Part shown: piece by piece, positions 45,594-52,437 of the stretch | Numbering within the stretch: position 1 is the stretch's first letter | Layout: each line of letters starts with the position of its first letter | From: Paracoccaceae bacterium | GTDB lineage: Bacteria; Pseudomonadota; Alphaproteobacteria; Rhodobacterales; Rhodobacteraceae | Length of the DNA stretch: 64,000 bases | Direction: 5' to 3' | Assembly (NCBI GenBank): GCA_028284605.1 | Contig: JANQRL010000046.1 | Coordinates: 144,266-208,265 of the forward strand | The notes under the pieces: model-generated | Database searches by the model: none | What the model saw: the letters and a program-made list of their open reading frames with translations, nothing else | Told to the model about the DNA's origin: nothing | Made by a program: the position numbers and the translations under genes

Positions 45594-45800
45594 TCAGGCC
45601 GCGTCGTCTTCGAGATCGATTTCCGGGGTCATCGCCACGACCTCGCGGTCGTCATAGTGACCGCAGGACGGGCAGACATGGTGCGGGCGCTTCAGCTCGC
45701 CGCAATTGCTGCATTCGTTCGGGTTGGCCCCGGCGAGCGCGTGGTGCGAGCGGCGGTTGTTCCGGCGCGACCTGGAAACCTTGTTCTGTTGGACAGCCAT
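45594..45800 (-). CDS. rpmF: 50S ribosomal protein L32
   Basis: A 68-residue L32: [20 protein letters not shown] is the conserved basic start, followed by the zinc-ribbon cysteines in [20 protein letters not shown]. It is part of the large ribosomal subunit near the peptidyl-transferase region. In most proteobacteria yceD directly precedes it; here 529 bp with palindromic arrays intervene. Confidence 0.97.
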   Translation of the reverse strand: MAVQQNKVSRSRRNNRRSHHALAGANPNECSNCGELKRPHHVCPSCGHYDDREVVAMTPEIDLEDDAA

Positions 45801-45942
45801 GTCTCAACCTTCGATCGTTCAGGGGCCGTGGCCCGGTGTCTCGCTGGCCCATCCGGTCCGGCGCTCCGGCGCGACATAGGGGATTGCGCGCAGCCTGTCG
45901 AGCGCCCGGTCGGGCAGAGCGCGCATATAGTCCCGCATCCGG

Positions 45943-45975
45943 CCCCTTCGCAAGGGGTTTTTCGTGCGAAAGGGC
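45943..45975 (-). promoter_or_regulatory. Hairpin in the rpmF upstream region
   Basis: Reverse strand: CCCTTTCGCACG, an A-rich loop, then CCCCTTGCGAAGGGG. TGCGAAGGG pairs with CCCTTTCGCA with one bulged T, and internally CCCCTT-GCG-AAGGGG can form a smaller stem. It is about 145 bp ahead of rpmF and could be a leader structure or terminator of upstream transcription. Confidence 0.45.
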
Positions 45976-46089
45976 AGGTCCGCGCCATTCTGGTTATGTG
46001 TCGCCATGTGAGCGGCGAAGGCCTGCCCGATGGGCATCGCCGCGCGTCCCGGACTTGGCTGCGGGAGCCTCACGTGGCGGACCGGGTGG

Positions 46090-46181
46090 AAGGCCCGTCG
46101 ACGGGCCTTTACCGCGCCGCGTCGACGCGGCGCCCCCAAGCGCCGTCGACGGCGCTTTGGCAAGGCGCGTCGACGCGCCTT
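46090..46181. repeat. Phased array of four 20-bp palindromes with CGTCGACG core
   Basis: Perfect palindromes at 46090-46109 (AAGGCCCGTCGACGGGCCTT), 46114-46133 (GCGCCGCGTCGACGCGGCGC), 46138-46157 (AAGCGCCGTCGACGGCGCTT) and 46162-46181 (AAGGCGCGTCGACGCGCCTT). All share the central CGTCGACG, the outer six bases differ yet stay self-complementary, and the centres are exactly 24 bp apart with 4-bp linkers. The array sits between yceD and rpmF. No ORF here has family features. Confidence 0.93.
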
Positions 46182-46216
46182 TGCTGCCGATCCGATGTCG
46201 TCCTGGTCCAGACGGC

Positions 46217-46260
46217 TGATTTTCGACGAAAATCACAACCGAGTTTTCGACGAAAACTCG
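46217..46260. repeat. Two TTCGACGAA palindromes beside the phased array
   Basis: 46217-46235 (TGATTTTCGACGAAAATCA) and 46240-46260 (arm CGAGTTTTCG, centre A, arm CGAAAACTCG) are perfect odd-length palindromes with centres 24 bp apart, continuing the spacing of the array at 46090-46181. The second is identical to 35358-35378. Confidence 0.9.
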
Positions 46261-46329
46261 TACCTCCTCAGGCGCGTGAGCGAGTCGGCCCGGATCGCCT
46301 CTTCCCGATCTGCCCGGGACGGCCCCTCC

Positions 46330-46884
46330 CTAACCCGACTCGCCATCCTCGTCATCAAGGCGGTCGCGCAGGGCGGCGAGGCCGGCGAAGGGGCGCGCAT
46401 CCTCGTCCCGCATCGGGGTCCTGCCGGGCTCGGTGAAGACCGCCGCGCCGACCTCCGCTCCCGGTGCGCGGGGGTAGGGAGGGAGCGCGAGGGACAGGGC
46501 CTCGACCAGGATCGCGGCCAGATCAATGCTCTCGGGCAGGGGCTCGGCGGAGACATCTTCGGGCACCTCCACCTCGCCGCCCTCTTCCCAGCCCATTTCC
46601 GCGAGATAGGTCCGTTCCACCGCCTCGTCGATCCGGGTCGTCACCGGGTCGAGCGTGACCACGCAATCCTGCACCACCGTGGCGCCGAGCGTGCCGCAGA
46701 GTTGCCAGTCGCGCGCGCCCAGGGGCGCCAGCCGGGCCGAGAACCGCAGCTTGCGCAGGCCGCGGAGCCCGAGCGCACCGGCTATCGCGGCGCGGGCCTC
46801 GGCCTCGGGCTCCAGCACCGCCTCGGTGGGCCTGCCGGTGGGCAGGTCGGCGAACCGCAAGATGTGGGAGGGCAGGGCGCTCAT
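46330..46884 (-). CDS. YceD/DUF177-family protein
   Basis: A 184-residue YceD-like protein: MSALPSHILRFADLPTGRP, GLRKLRFSARLAPLGARDWQLCGTLGATVVQDCVVTLDPV (the conserved DUF177 block), an acidic Glu-rich stretch, then IDLAAILVEALSLALPPYPRAPG. The family is encoded with rpmF across bacteria and is linked to 23S rRNA or L32 handling, though its exact action is unsettled. ATG 46884 is chosen by family length. It is divergent from bamE. Confidence 0.92.
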   Translation of the reverse strand: MSALPSHILRFADLPTGRPTEAVLEPEAEARAAIAGALGLRGLRKLRFSARLAPLGARDWQLCGTLGATVVQDCVVTLDPVTTRIDEAVERTYLAEMGWEEGGEVEVPEDVSAEPLPESIDLAAILVEALSLALPPYPRAPGAEVGAAVFTEPGRTPMRDEDARPFAGLAALRDRLDDEDGESG

Positions 46885-46972
46885 CGCAACCGTTTCTTGA
46901 ACTCTACTCCCCGCTTGATGTAATCGGAGGAACGGCCCGTCAAGGCCGGTCGGGTGGCAGTCGGGGACGATC

Positions 46973-47446
46973 ATGGGCGAGCAGGCAAACCGGGCGACGC
47001 GGCTCCTGCGCGGGTTGGTCTTCGCGGGGCTCATGACGGCGCTGGGCGCCTGCACGCCGCTCTACCGCAATCACGGCTATGTGCCGGCGGAAGAGGACCT
47101 TGCCGCGATCCTGCCCGGCATCGACACCCGCGACACCGTCGCCGATGTCGTCGGTCCTCCGACGGCCGGAGGGGTGCTGAACGAGGGCGGCTTCTACTAT
47201 GTCCGCAGCCGGTTCCGCACCTTTGGCCCGTTCGAGCCGCGCGAGATCGAGCGCGAAGTGGTGGCGATCAATTTCGATGCCGAAGGGATCGTGCGGAATA
47301 TCGAGCGTTTCGGGCTCGAGGCGGGCCGCGTGGTGCAATTGAACCGCCGGGTGACCGACGACAACCTGCGCGACACGACCTTCCTGCGCCAGCTCCTGGG
47401 CAATATCGGCAATTTCGCGGCCGAGGATTTCATCGGCGAACCGTGA
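46973..47446 (+). CDS. bamE: Outer membrane protein assembly factor BamE (SmpA/OmlA)
   Basis: A 157-residue lipoprotein: hydrophobic signal LLRGLVFAGLMTALGACTPL with lipobox LGAC, then YVPAEEDLAAILPGIDTRDTVADVVGPPTAGG, the BamE core, and GFYYVRSRFRTFGPFEPREIEREVVAINFD. BamE stabilises BamA-BamD in the outer-membrane beta-barrel insertion machine. Its divergent position to yceD is common in alphaproteobacteria. A terminator-like palindrome is 60 bp downstream. Confidence 0.92.
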   Translation: MGEQANRATRLLRGLVFAGLMTALGACTPLYRNHGYVPAEEDLAAILPGIDTRDTVADVVGPPTAGGVLNEGGFYYVRSRFRTFGPFEPREIEREVVAINFDAEGIVRNIERFGLEAGRVVQLNRRVTDDNLRDTTFLRQLLGNIGNFAAEDFIGEP

Positions 47447-47482
47447 GGCCGGTCTCGCTCGCGGGATCGCGGACCGCGGGCG

Positions 47483-47636
47483 GCAGAACGTTCGAACGTT
47501 CTGCGCAAAACCCTTTGAAGGGTTTTTTGCCGCGGTGTGCCCGAGATCGGCGTCGGTCGGCGGACAAGCCCCCTGATGTCCGCCCGGCGGTCCCAGACCC
47601 TTCGAAGGGTCTGGCAAAACTCTTCGAAGAGTTTTG
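47483..47636. repeat. Four TTCGAA-class palindromes after bamE
   Basis: 47483-47504 (arm GCAGAACGTTC plus complement); 47507-47526 (AAAACCCTTTGAAGGGTTTT, followed by TT, so a likely terminator for bamE); 47593-47614 (arm CCAGACCCTTC) and 47615-47636 (arm CAAAACTCTTC), two perfect 22-bp palindromes directly abutting with centres 22 bp apart. They fill the 268-bp convergent gap between bamE and the DUF1638 gene. Confidence 0.9.
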
Positions 47637-47714
47637 TTGCTCCCTCGGCCGGCGCATGGACGGATCGTCGCCGCCAGTCAGCCCGTCCTCCTTCGATCCC
47701 GGCGCGACCTGCGC

Positions 47715-48341
47715 CTATTCCGCCGCCCGCCCGAGCGCCGAGGCCAGATCGCCGTAGCCGGTGAAACGCCGCTCAAAGGCGAGCCCGAGCGTCTCTGCGC
47801 AGGCCCGGGCCTTTTCGGTCAGTGCCGGGTCGTCGGTCTGGGCCTGGTAGACCAGGGTCTTGTAATGGCCGAAATACATGTCCCGGAGCTCCGGATGCCG
47901 GTCGAGGCCCAGGGGTTTGGTCACGAAGGCGTCGAACTGGCGGGTCAGGAAATCGGTCAGGTAGAAGGCATCGATCTCATCCCGCGCCGCGAAGGCGGCG
48001 TTGCCCTCGAAGAAGCTGTAGCAATGGGGTCCCGCGATCATCTCCACCCCGAGCCGGTCGCAGGCGGCCTGAAGATGCCCGCCGGTGCCGCAATCGGCAT
48101 AGGCGACGAAGACGGTGTTGTAGGTCTGCCGGTGCTTGAGGACCGCCTTCTCCACTGCCGGCGTGATCCGCTCCGGGTGGTTGTGCAGGATCGCGGGCAG
48201 GCAATGCAGGTCGATATGGTCCCAACTGTTCAGCCGCAGGATCGCCGTGATCTCATGGGCCAGGGCCCCGCAGGCGAGAACCAGAACGCGGCCCTTGCCG
48301 AGGGCCGCGTATCCGTCATCGGTCAGGTCGGTGTCGTCCAT
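47715..48341 (-). CDS. DUF1638 protein linked to split methionine synthase
   Basis: A 208-residue DUF1638 protein: VLVLACGALAHEITAILRLNSWDHIDLHCLPAILHNHPERI, VFVAYADCGTGGHLQAACDRLGVEMIAGPHCYSFFEG, and FGHYKTLVYQAQTDDPALTEKA. The conserved Cys, His and Asp residues suggest metal binding. The family is found near corrinoid methyltransferase genes; its action is unknown. It lies 30 bp downstream of the corrinoid protein gene, in the same operon. Confidence 0.88.
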   Translation of the reverse strand: MDDTDLTDDGYAALGKGRVLVLACGALAHEITAILRLNSWDHIDLHCLPAILHNHPERITPAVEKAVLKHRQTYNTVFVAYADCGTGGHLQAACDRLGVEMIAGPHCYSFFEGNAAFAARDEIDAFYLTDFLTRQFDAFVTKPLGLDRHPELRDMYFGHYKTLVYQAQTDDPALTEKARACAETLGLAFERRFTGYGDLASALGRAAE

Positions 48342-48371
48342 ATCTCCGGCACGCGGCGGGCGCTCTGGGGC

Positions 48372-49073
48372 TTAGGCGACGCGCTGGTTGTGCTTTCTGG
48401 CGACGAATTCCTTGGCGGTCTCCACCGCCACCGCGGCGTCCCGGCAATAGGCGTCGGCGCCGATGGCCTTGCCGAATTCCTCGTTCAGCGGCGCCCCGCC
48501 CACCAGGACGATGTAGTCGTCGCGGATGCCCTGTTCGACCATCGTGTCGATCACGACCTTCATATAGGGCATGGTCGTGGTCAGGAGCGCCGACATGCCG
48601 AGGATGTCCGGCTCCTCGGTGTCGAGCGCGTCGAGATAGCTCTCCACCGCGTTGTTGATGCCGAGATCCACCACCTCGAACCCGGCGCCCTCCATCATCA
48701 TCGAGACGAGGTTCTTGCCGATATCGTGAATGTCGCCTTTCACGGTGCCGATCACCATCTTGCCGACGCGCGGCGCGCCGGTTTCCGCCAGAAGCGGCTT
48801 CAGGATCGCCATGCCGCCCTTCATCGCATTGGCGGCGAGCAGCACTTCTGGCACGAAGAGAATGCCGTCGCGGAAATCGTGGCCGACAATGGTCATGCCG
48901 CCGACCAGGGCCTTGGTCAGGATGTCATAGGGCGCCCAGCCGCGGTCGAGCAGGATCGTCACGCCCTCCTCGATCTCTTCCTTGAGACCGTCATAGAGGT
49001 CGTCGAACATCTGCGCGACGAGGTCGTCGTCGTTGAGTTCGGAGAGGATGATGTCGTCGTCTTCGTCGGACAT
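48372..49073 (-). CDS. Corrinoid (B12-binding) protein, cobalamin module of split methionine synthase
   Basis: A 233-residue protein with an acidic start (MSDEDDDIILSELNDDDLVA), a four-helix cap (PYDILTKALVGGMTIVGHDFRDGILFVPEVLLAANAMKGGM), and a Rossmann B12 domain with the Dx-H-xx-G motif in GTVKGDIHDIGKNLVSMMME; S..LT (SALLTT) and GGAPL complete the cobalamin site. This equals the central part of MetH. The homocysteine-methyl transfer module is at 50846-51862. From memory, such a split MetH was described in Phaeobacter; pterin-binding and reactivation parts must be elsewhere. Confidence 0.9.
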   Translation of the reverse strand: MSDEDDDIILSELNDDDLVAQMFDDLYDGLKEEIEEGVTILLDRGWAPYDILTKALVGGMTIVGHDFRDGILFVPEVLLAANAMKGGMAILKPLLAETGAPRVGKMVIGTVKGDIHDIGKNLVSMMMEGAGFEVVDLGINNAVESYLDALDTEEPDILGMSALLTTTMPYMKVVIDTMVEQGIRDDYIVLVGGAPLNEEFGKAIGADAYCRDAAVAVETAKEFVARKHNQRVA

Positions 49074-49182
49074 GGCCCCGTTTCCCTTTACCTCGGCACC
49101 GCGATCTAACCGATCTGCGCCCGAATGGCGCGTTCGGTCTGACCTGATTGCGACCTCACCTGCACCTCCACCGACGTGGTTT

Positions 49183-49215
49183 CAAATGAATAATCCGTGC
49201 GAGGATGGTGAGGCG
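49183..49215 (-). promoter_or_regulatory. 33-bp motif shared with bmt upstream region, copy 1
   Basis: CAAATGAA (49183-49190), 13 bp, GATGGTGAGGCG (49204-49215), read on the plus strand; it lies 110 bp upstream of the corrinoid gene start. The same two blocks with the same 13-bp gap occur at 51919-51951, upstream of the homocysteine methyltransferase. It is probably an operator or promoter element common to the two MetH parts. Confidence 0.72.
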
Positions 49216-49224
49216 CTTTCATAT

Positions 49225-49239
49225 GTTCCGTTTTTGTTC
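49225..49239 (+). promoter_or_regulatory. LexA SOS box upstream of the PA0069-type radical SAM gene
   Basis: GTTCCGTTTTTGTTC: two GTTC half-sites separated by 7 bp, the alphaproteobacterial LexA consensus GTTC-N7-GTTC, ending 12 bp before the start codon. Its position at the gene start fits repression by blocking transcription. It could also affect the divergent corrinoid gene. Confidence 0.78.
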
Positions 49240-49251
49240 TATCTGTCGCAT

Positions 49252-50316
49252 ATGCCTGCCCCGCCCAATGCCCCCGGCCGCGCCGCCCGGTCCAATGACG
49301 CCGGCCGCTATGAGCGCTTCACCCGCGAGGCGGTCGATGATGGCTGGGAGGTGGAGGAATTGCCGCCGCTCCGCACCGAGGTGAGCGAGGAGCGGCCGCG
49401 CAAGGCCATTACCCGCAACAACTCGCCGGACCTCTCCTTCGACCGGTCGATCAACCCCTATCGCGGCTGCGAGCATGGCTGCATCTACTGCTTCGCCCGG
49501 CCCTCCCATGCCTGGCTCGGCCTGTCGCCGGGGCTCGATTTCGAGACCCGGCTCATTGCGCGGCCCGAGGCGCCGGAGATCCTGGGGCGGGAGCTGGCAA
49601 AGCCCGGCTACCGGCCCGCGACGATCGCCATCGGCACCAATACCGATCCCTATCAGCCGGTTGAGAAGGAGCGGAAGATCATGCGCGGGGTGCTGGAGGT
49701 GCTTTCGGAGCACCGCCATCCGGTCGCCGTGGTGACGAAGGGCAGCCTGGTGGAGCGCGATGCCGATATCTTGGGCGAGATGGGCCGGGCGGGGCTGGCG
49801 CGGGTCGGGATATCGGTGACGAGTCTCGATCCGGTGCTGAGCCGGCGGATGGAGCCGCGCTGCCCGGGCCCGAAACGGCGGCTGAAGATGATCGAGACCC
49901 TGGCGAAGGTCGGCTGCACGGTGCGGCTGATGGCCTCGCCGATGGTGCCGGGCCTCACCGATCATGAGCTGGAAGCGATCCTGAAGGCGGGTCGGGAGGC
50001 CGGCGCGGTGGCGGCGAGCACGATCCCGCTCAGGCTGCCGCGGGAGGTCTCGACGCTCTGGCAGGACTGGCTGGCGGAGCATTACCCGGAGCGTGTGGGC
50101 CGGGTGATGTCGAAGCTGCGCGAGATGCATGGCGGGCGCGATTACGATCCGGAATGGGGCAAGCGGATGACCGGCGAGGGGGTTTGGGCCGAGCTGCTCC
50201 AGACCCGGTTCCGGCGCGCGGCGCGGGAGCTGGGTCTGCGCGAGAGGATGCCGGATCTGCGCACCGATCTCTTCCGGGTGCCGCCGCGGGCCGGAGATCA
50301 ACTCGCTCTGTTCTGA
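49252..50316 (+). CDS. PA0069-family radical SAM protein (SplB-like)
   Basis: A 354-residue radical SAM enzyme. The [4Fe-4S] motif is in NPYRGCEHGCIYCFARP (CxxxCxxC), preceded by ARSITRN-like RKAITRNNSPDLSFDRSI; GTNTDPYQPVEKE and RLMASPMVPGLTDHELE follow as in the spore-photoproduct-lyase-related COG1533 group. The substrate is unknown. ATG 49252 (MPAPPNAPGRAARSND) is chosen because the upstream in-frame region covers the SOS box. The SOS box suggests a part in DNA-damage response. Confidence 0.9.
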   Translation: MPAPPNAPGRAARSNDAGRYERFTREAVDDGWEVEELPPLRTEVSEERPRKAITRNNSPDLSFDRSINPYRGCEHGCIYCFARPSHAWLGLSPGLDFETRLIARPEAPEILGRELAKPGYRPATIAIGTNTDPYQPVEKERKIMRGVLEVLSEHRHPVAVVTKGSLVERDADILGEMGRAGLARVGISVTSLDPVLSRRMEPRCPGPKRRLKMIETLAKVGCTVRLMASPMVPGLTDHELEAILKAGREAGAVAASTIPLRLPREVSTLWQDWLAEHYPERVGRVMSKLREMHGGRDYDPEWGKRMTGEGVWAELLQTRFRRAARELGLRERMPDLRTDLFRVPPRAGDQLALF

Positions 50317-50323
50317 GCCGGGC

Positions 50324-50540
50324 GCAAAGGCTTTCGAAAGCCTTTGCCAATCCCTTCGAAGGGATTGGCCGGGGAGGGAAGCGTTTCCATCGGGCGCCAA
50401 AGCCTTCGAAGGCTTTGGCCAGTCCTTTCGAAAGGACTGCCGCGTCGGCCCAGGCGGTCACGGGATACCTCGGACCGGGGTGCGGATCACCGTCACGGTC
50501 CGGCCCAAAGCCTTCGAAGGCAAGTCCTTTCGAAAGGATT
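50324..50540. repeat. Six TTCGAA-class palindromes in a convergent gap
   Basis: 50324-50347 (arm GCAAAGGCTTTC), 50346-50369 (arm GCCAATCCCTTC), 50396-50419 (arm GCCAAAGCCTTC), 50420-50439 (CAGTCCTTTCGAAAGGACTG), then 50510-50521 (GCCTTCGAAGGC) and 50525-50538 (TCCTTTCGAAAGGA). The first two and the next two form pairs with centres exactly 22 bp apart; the last two, 16 bp apart, look like a pair that lost its inner arms. 50396-50419 equals 40892-40915. Confidence 0.9.
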
Positions 50541-50546
50541 GGCGCC

Positions 50547-50801
50547 TCAATCCAGCAGGCGCACCGGCTCGGCATTGCAGAACACCACGACCTGTCCGCC
50601 ATTGACCACGGCCCGAAAGCCGCGGCGGCGCAGCTCCTGGCGAAACCGCTCCCAGCCGACCACCCGCTCCACATCCCGGGCCTTGCGGCGGACCACGCCG
50701 CCCTCGGCGGCGGCGCGGGCGGAGAAGAGATGGGTGATCCAGAGGTCCGGATCGACCGCGGGCGAGATCGGGCGCGGTGGGGCGAAGATGTCTCTTGTCA
50801 T
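50547..50801 (-). CDS. Small conserved hypothetical protein
   Basis: An 84-residue protein: MTRDIFAPPRPISPAVDPDL, WITHLFSARAAAEGGVVRRKARDVERVVGWERFRQELRRR, GFRAVVNGGQVVVFCNAEPVRLLD. It appears soluble with a helical middle and a beta-rich C-terminus. I recall similar proteins of this length in Rhodobacteraceae, sometimes mis-named after tryptophan enzymes; no function can be supported. It lies 44 bp downstream of bmt on the same strand and may be co-transcribed. Confidence 0.75.
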   Translation of the reverse strand: MTRDIFAPPRPISPAVDPDLWITHLFSARAAAEGGVVRRKARDVERVVGWERFRQELRRRGFRAVVNGGQVVVFCNAEPVRLLD

Positions 50802-50845
50802 GCCCTGACCCTGGCCGGGTCACGGTTAAGAATCGGTGAACGGCC

Positions 50846-51862
50846 TCAGCCGCGTGATCGCCGCCGGCCGCGCCGGGCCGGGGCACGGGCGTCCTCGCCG
50901 GTGCCGTCGGAGGCCGACGAGAATGCCCCGAGCGCGGCGGTGATCGCATCGAGGGTCGGGCGCGGGCCCGCGGGGCGCTCTTCCAGTGCGGCGCGCATCT
51001 TTTCGAGATGCGCGGGCGTCGTGCCGCAGCAGCCGCCGATGATCGTCGCCCCGCTGTCCCGCGCCAGCACCGCATAATCCGCCATCAGGTCCGGCGTGCC
51101 GTCATAGTGGATATGCCCGTCGACATATTTCGGGATGCCCGCATTGCCCTTGGCGATCACCGGCAGTTCCGGCCCCGCGGCGCTGAACCCGAGCACCGTG
51201 CGCAACAGGTCTGACGCGCCGACCCCGCAATTGGCCCCGAAACTCAGCGGTGCATAGGAGAGCTTGCCCACCATCTTCACCATATCGGCGCTGGTCAGCC
51301 CCATCATAGTCCGTCCGGCGGTGTCGAAGCTCATCGTCCCGCACCAGGGTATGCTTGCCTTTTCAAAGGCTTCCGCGGCGGCCTTGAACTCCTCCGGGGC
51401 GCTGATCGTCTCCAGCCAGAGCACGTCAGCGCCGCCCTCCTTCAACCCTTCGGCCTGTTCGTGGAACATCTCCACCGCGATCTCGTGGGTCAGGCTGCCC
51501 ATCGGGGCCATGATCTCGCCCGTGGGCCCGACGGAGCCCGCCACGATCACATCACGGGCGCAGGCATCCGCGACCTCGCGGCCGATCTCGGCACCGACCC
51601 GGTTCAGTTCCCGAACCCGACCCTGGGCCTCGTGCAGCTTCAGCCGCGCCGCGTTGCCGCCGAACGTGTTGGTCAGGAAGAGGTCCGAGCCGGCCTCGAC
51701 CGCACCGGCATAGAGCGCCCGGATCTTCGCGGGCTCATCCACGTTCCACAGCTCCGGCGCGTCCCCCGACATCAGCCCCATATTGAACAGGTTCGTCCCC
51801 GTGGCCCCATCGGCCAGGAGCCAGTCGCGGGTCTCAAGCAGGCGGGAGAGGGCGTCGGTCAT
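50846..51862 (-). CDS. bmt: Homocysteine S-methyltransferase module of split methionine synthase (Bmt-like)
   Basis: A 338-residue protein of the betaine-homocysteine methyltransferase/MetH N-terminal family. It has LLADGATGTNLFNMGL, LTNTFGGNAARL, and the zinc ligands in SFGANCGVGASDLL and TIIGGCCGTTPAHL. It would bind homocysteine and accept a methyl group from the corrinoid protein encoded at 48372-49073. A true betaine-dependent enzyme is the alternative; neighbourhood and the shared upstream motif favour the MetH role. The C-terminus is an unusual basic tail (RRGRRRSRG). Confidence 0.88.
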   Translation of the reverse strand: MTDALSRLLETRDWLLADGATGTNLFNMGLMSGDAPELWNVDEPAKIRALYAGAVEAGSDLFLTNTFGGNAARLKLHEAQGRVRELNRVGAEIGREVADACARDVIVAGSVGPTGEIMAPMGSLTHEIAVEMFHEQAEGLKEGGADVLWLETISAPEEFKAAAEAFEKASIPWCGTMSFDTAGRTMMGLTSADMVKMVGKLSYAPLSFGANCGVGASDLLRTVLGFSAAGPELPVIAKGNAGIPKYVDGHIHYDGTPDLMADYAVLARDSGATIIGGCCGTTPAHLEKMRAALEERPAGPRPTLDAITAALGAFSSASDGTGEDARAPARRGRRRSRG

Positions 51863-51918
51863 CGGGAAACATCCTGAACGGAGGGCCGCCCGCCCGTGCC
51901 ACGAAACCGGCGGGTCGG

Positions 51919-51951
51919 CAAATGAAAGCTGTGCATGAAGATGGTGAGGCG
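51919..51951 (-). promoter_or_regulatory. 33-bp motif shared with corrinoid-gene upstream region, copy 2
   Basis: CAAATGAA (51919-51926), 13 bp, GATGGTGAGGCG (51940-51951), 57 bp upstream of the bmt start. The blocks are identical to those at 49183-49215 and in the same orientation relative to the gene, while the 13-bp gap differs. That pattern fits a two-block protein-binding or promoter site. Confidence 0.72.
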
Positions 51952-51977
51952 GATCGCCCCTTGGGTCGAAGTGCCTC

Positions 51978-52292
51978 TCAGAGCTCCGACATGAGCTGCG
52001 CCTTGGCCTCGGCCATCAGCTCTTTCATCTTCGCCCGGATCGTCGCCTCATCCGCGAGGCTGCCCAGATCGCCCGCGACCTTGCGGTAGACATCCTCGTC
52101 CCCGGCTTCCTCGAAATCGGCGAGGATGACCTCCTGAGCATAGCCCTCGGCCTCCTCGCCCGACTTGCCCATCAGGTCGGCGGCCCAGAGCCCGAGGAGC
52201 TTGTTGCGGCGCGCCTCGGCCTTGAACTGCATCTCCGCGTCATGGGCGAACTTGTTCTCGAAGGCGTTCTCGCGGTCGTCAAAGGTCGTCAT
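51978..52292 (-). CDS. DUF1476 protein, F1FO-ATP synthase zeta (inhibitor) subunit
   Basis: A 104-residue helical protein: MTTFDDRENAFENKFAHDAE, MQFKAEARRNKLLGLWAADLMGKSGEEAEGYAQEVI, then ADEATIRAKMKELMAEAKAQLMSEL. DUF1476 is the alphaproteobacterial zeta subunit, whose N-terminus inserts into F1 to block ATP hydrolysis in Paracoccus. All conserved blocks are present. It is divergent from purC, an arrangement I recall as common in Rhodobacteraceae. Confidence 0.93.
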   Translation of the reverse strand: MTTFDDRENAFENKFAHDAEMQFKAEARRNKLLGLWAADLMGKSGEEAEGYAQEVILADFEEAGDEDVYRKVAGDLGSLADEATIRAKMKELMAEAKAQLMSEL

Positions 52293-52437
52293 CGGGGGCC
52301 CCTCGGCTGACTGATCTTACGCCCAAGCATATGCCCGCGCCCACGCTTGCCCGCAAGAGGGGGTTGGCGTATGAGGCGGGCCTGACGCGCGGGGCCGAGC
52401 GCCCGCGCCCGAAGCCGCGAGAAAGGCTCCAGCGAAG

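Noticed and set aside
46030..46923. 297-residue open frame across the palindrome array (Arg-rich RRRRRF-type repeats)
   Set aside because: The repeats follow from the 24-bp DNA period (8 codons); the frame is antisense to yceD and has no protein family features.
49183..49215. SAM-II, SAH or cobalamin riboswitch upstream of the split-MetH genes
   Set aside because: No conserved riboswitch core sequence or stem pattern could be found; the conserved part is just two short blocks with a fixed gap, more like a protein site.
51907..51960. Small gene between bmt and the DUF1476 gene
   Set aside because: No start with a ribosome site and no coding-like composition; the stretch holds the shared 33-bp motif.
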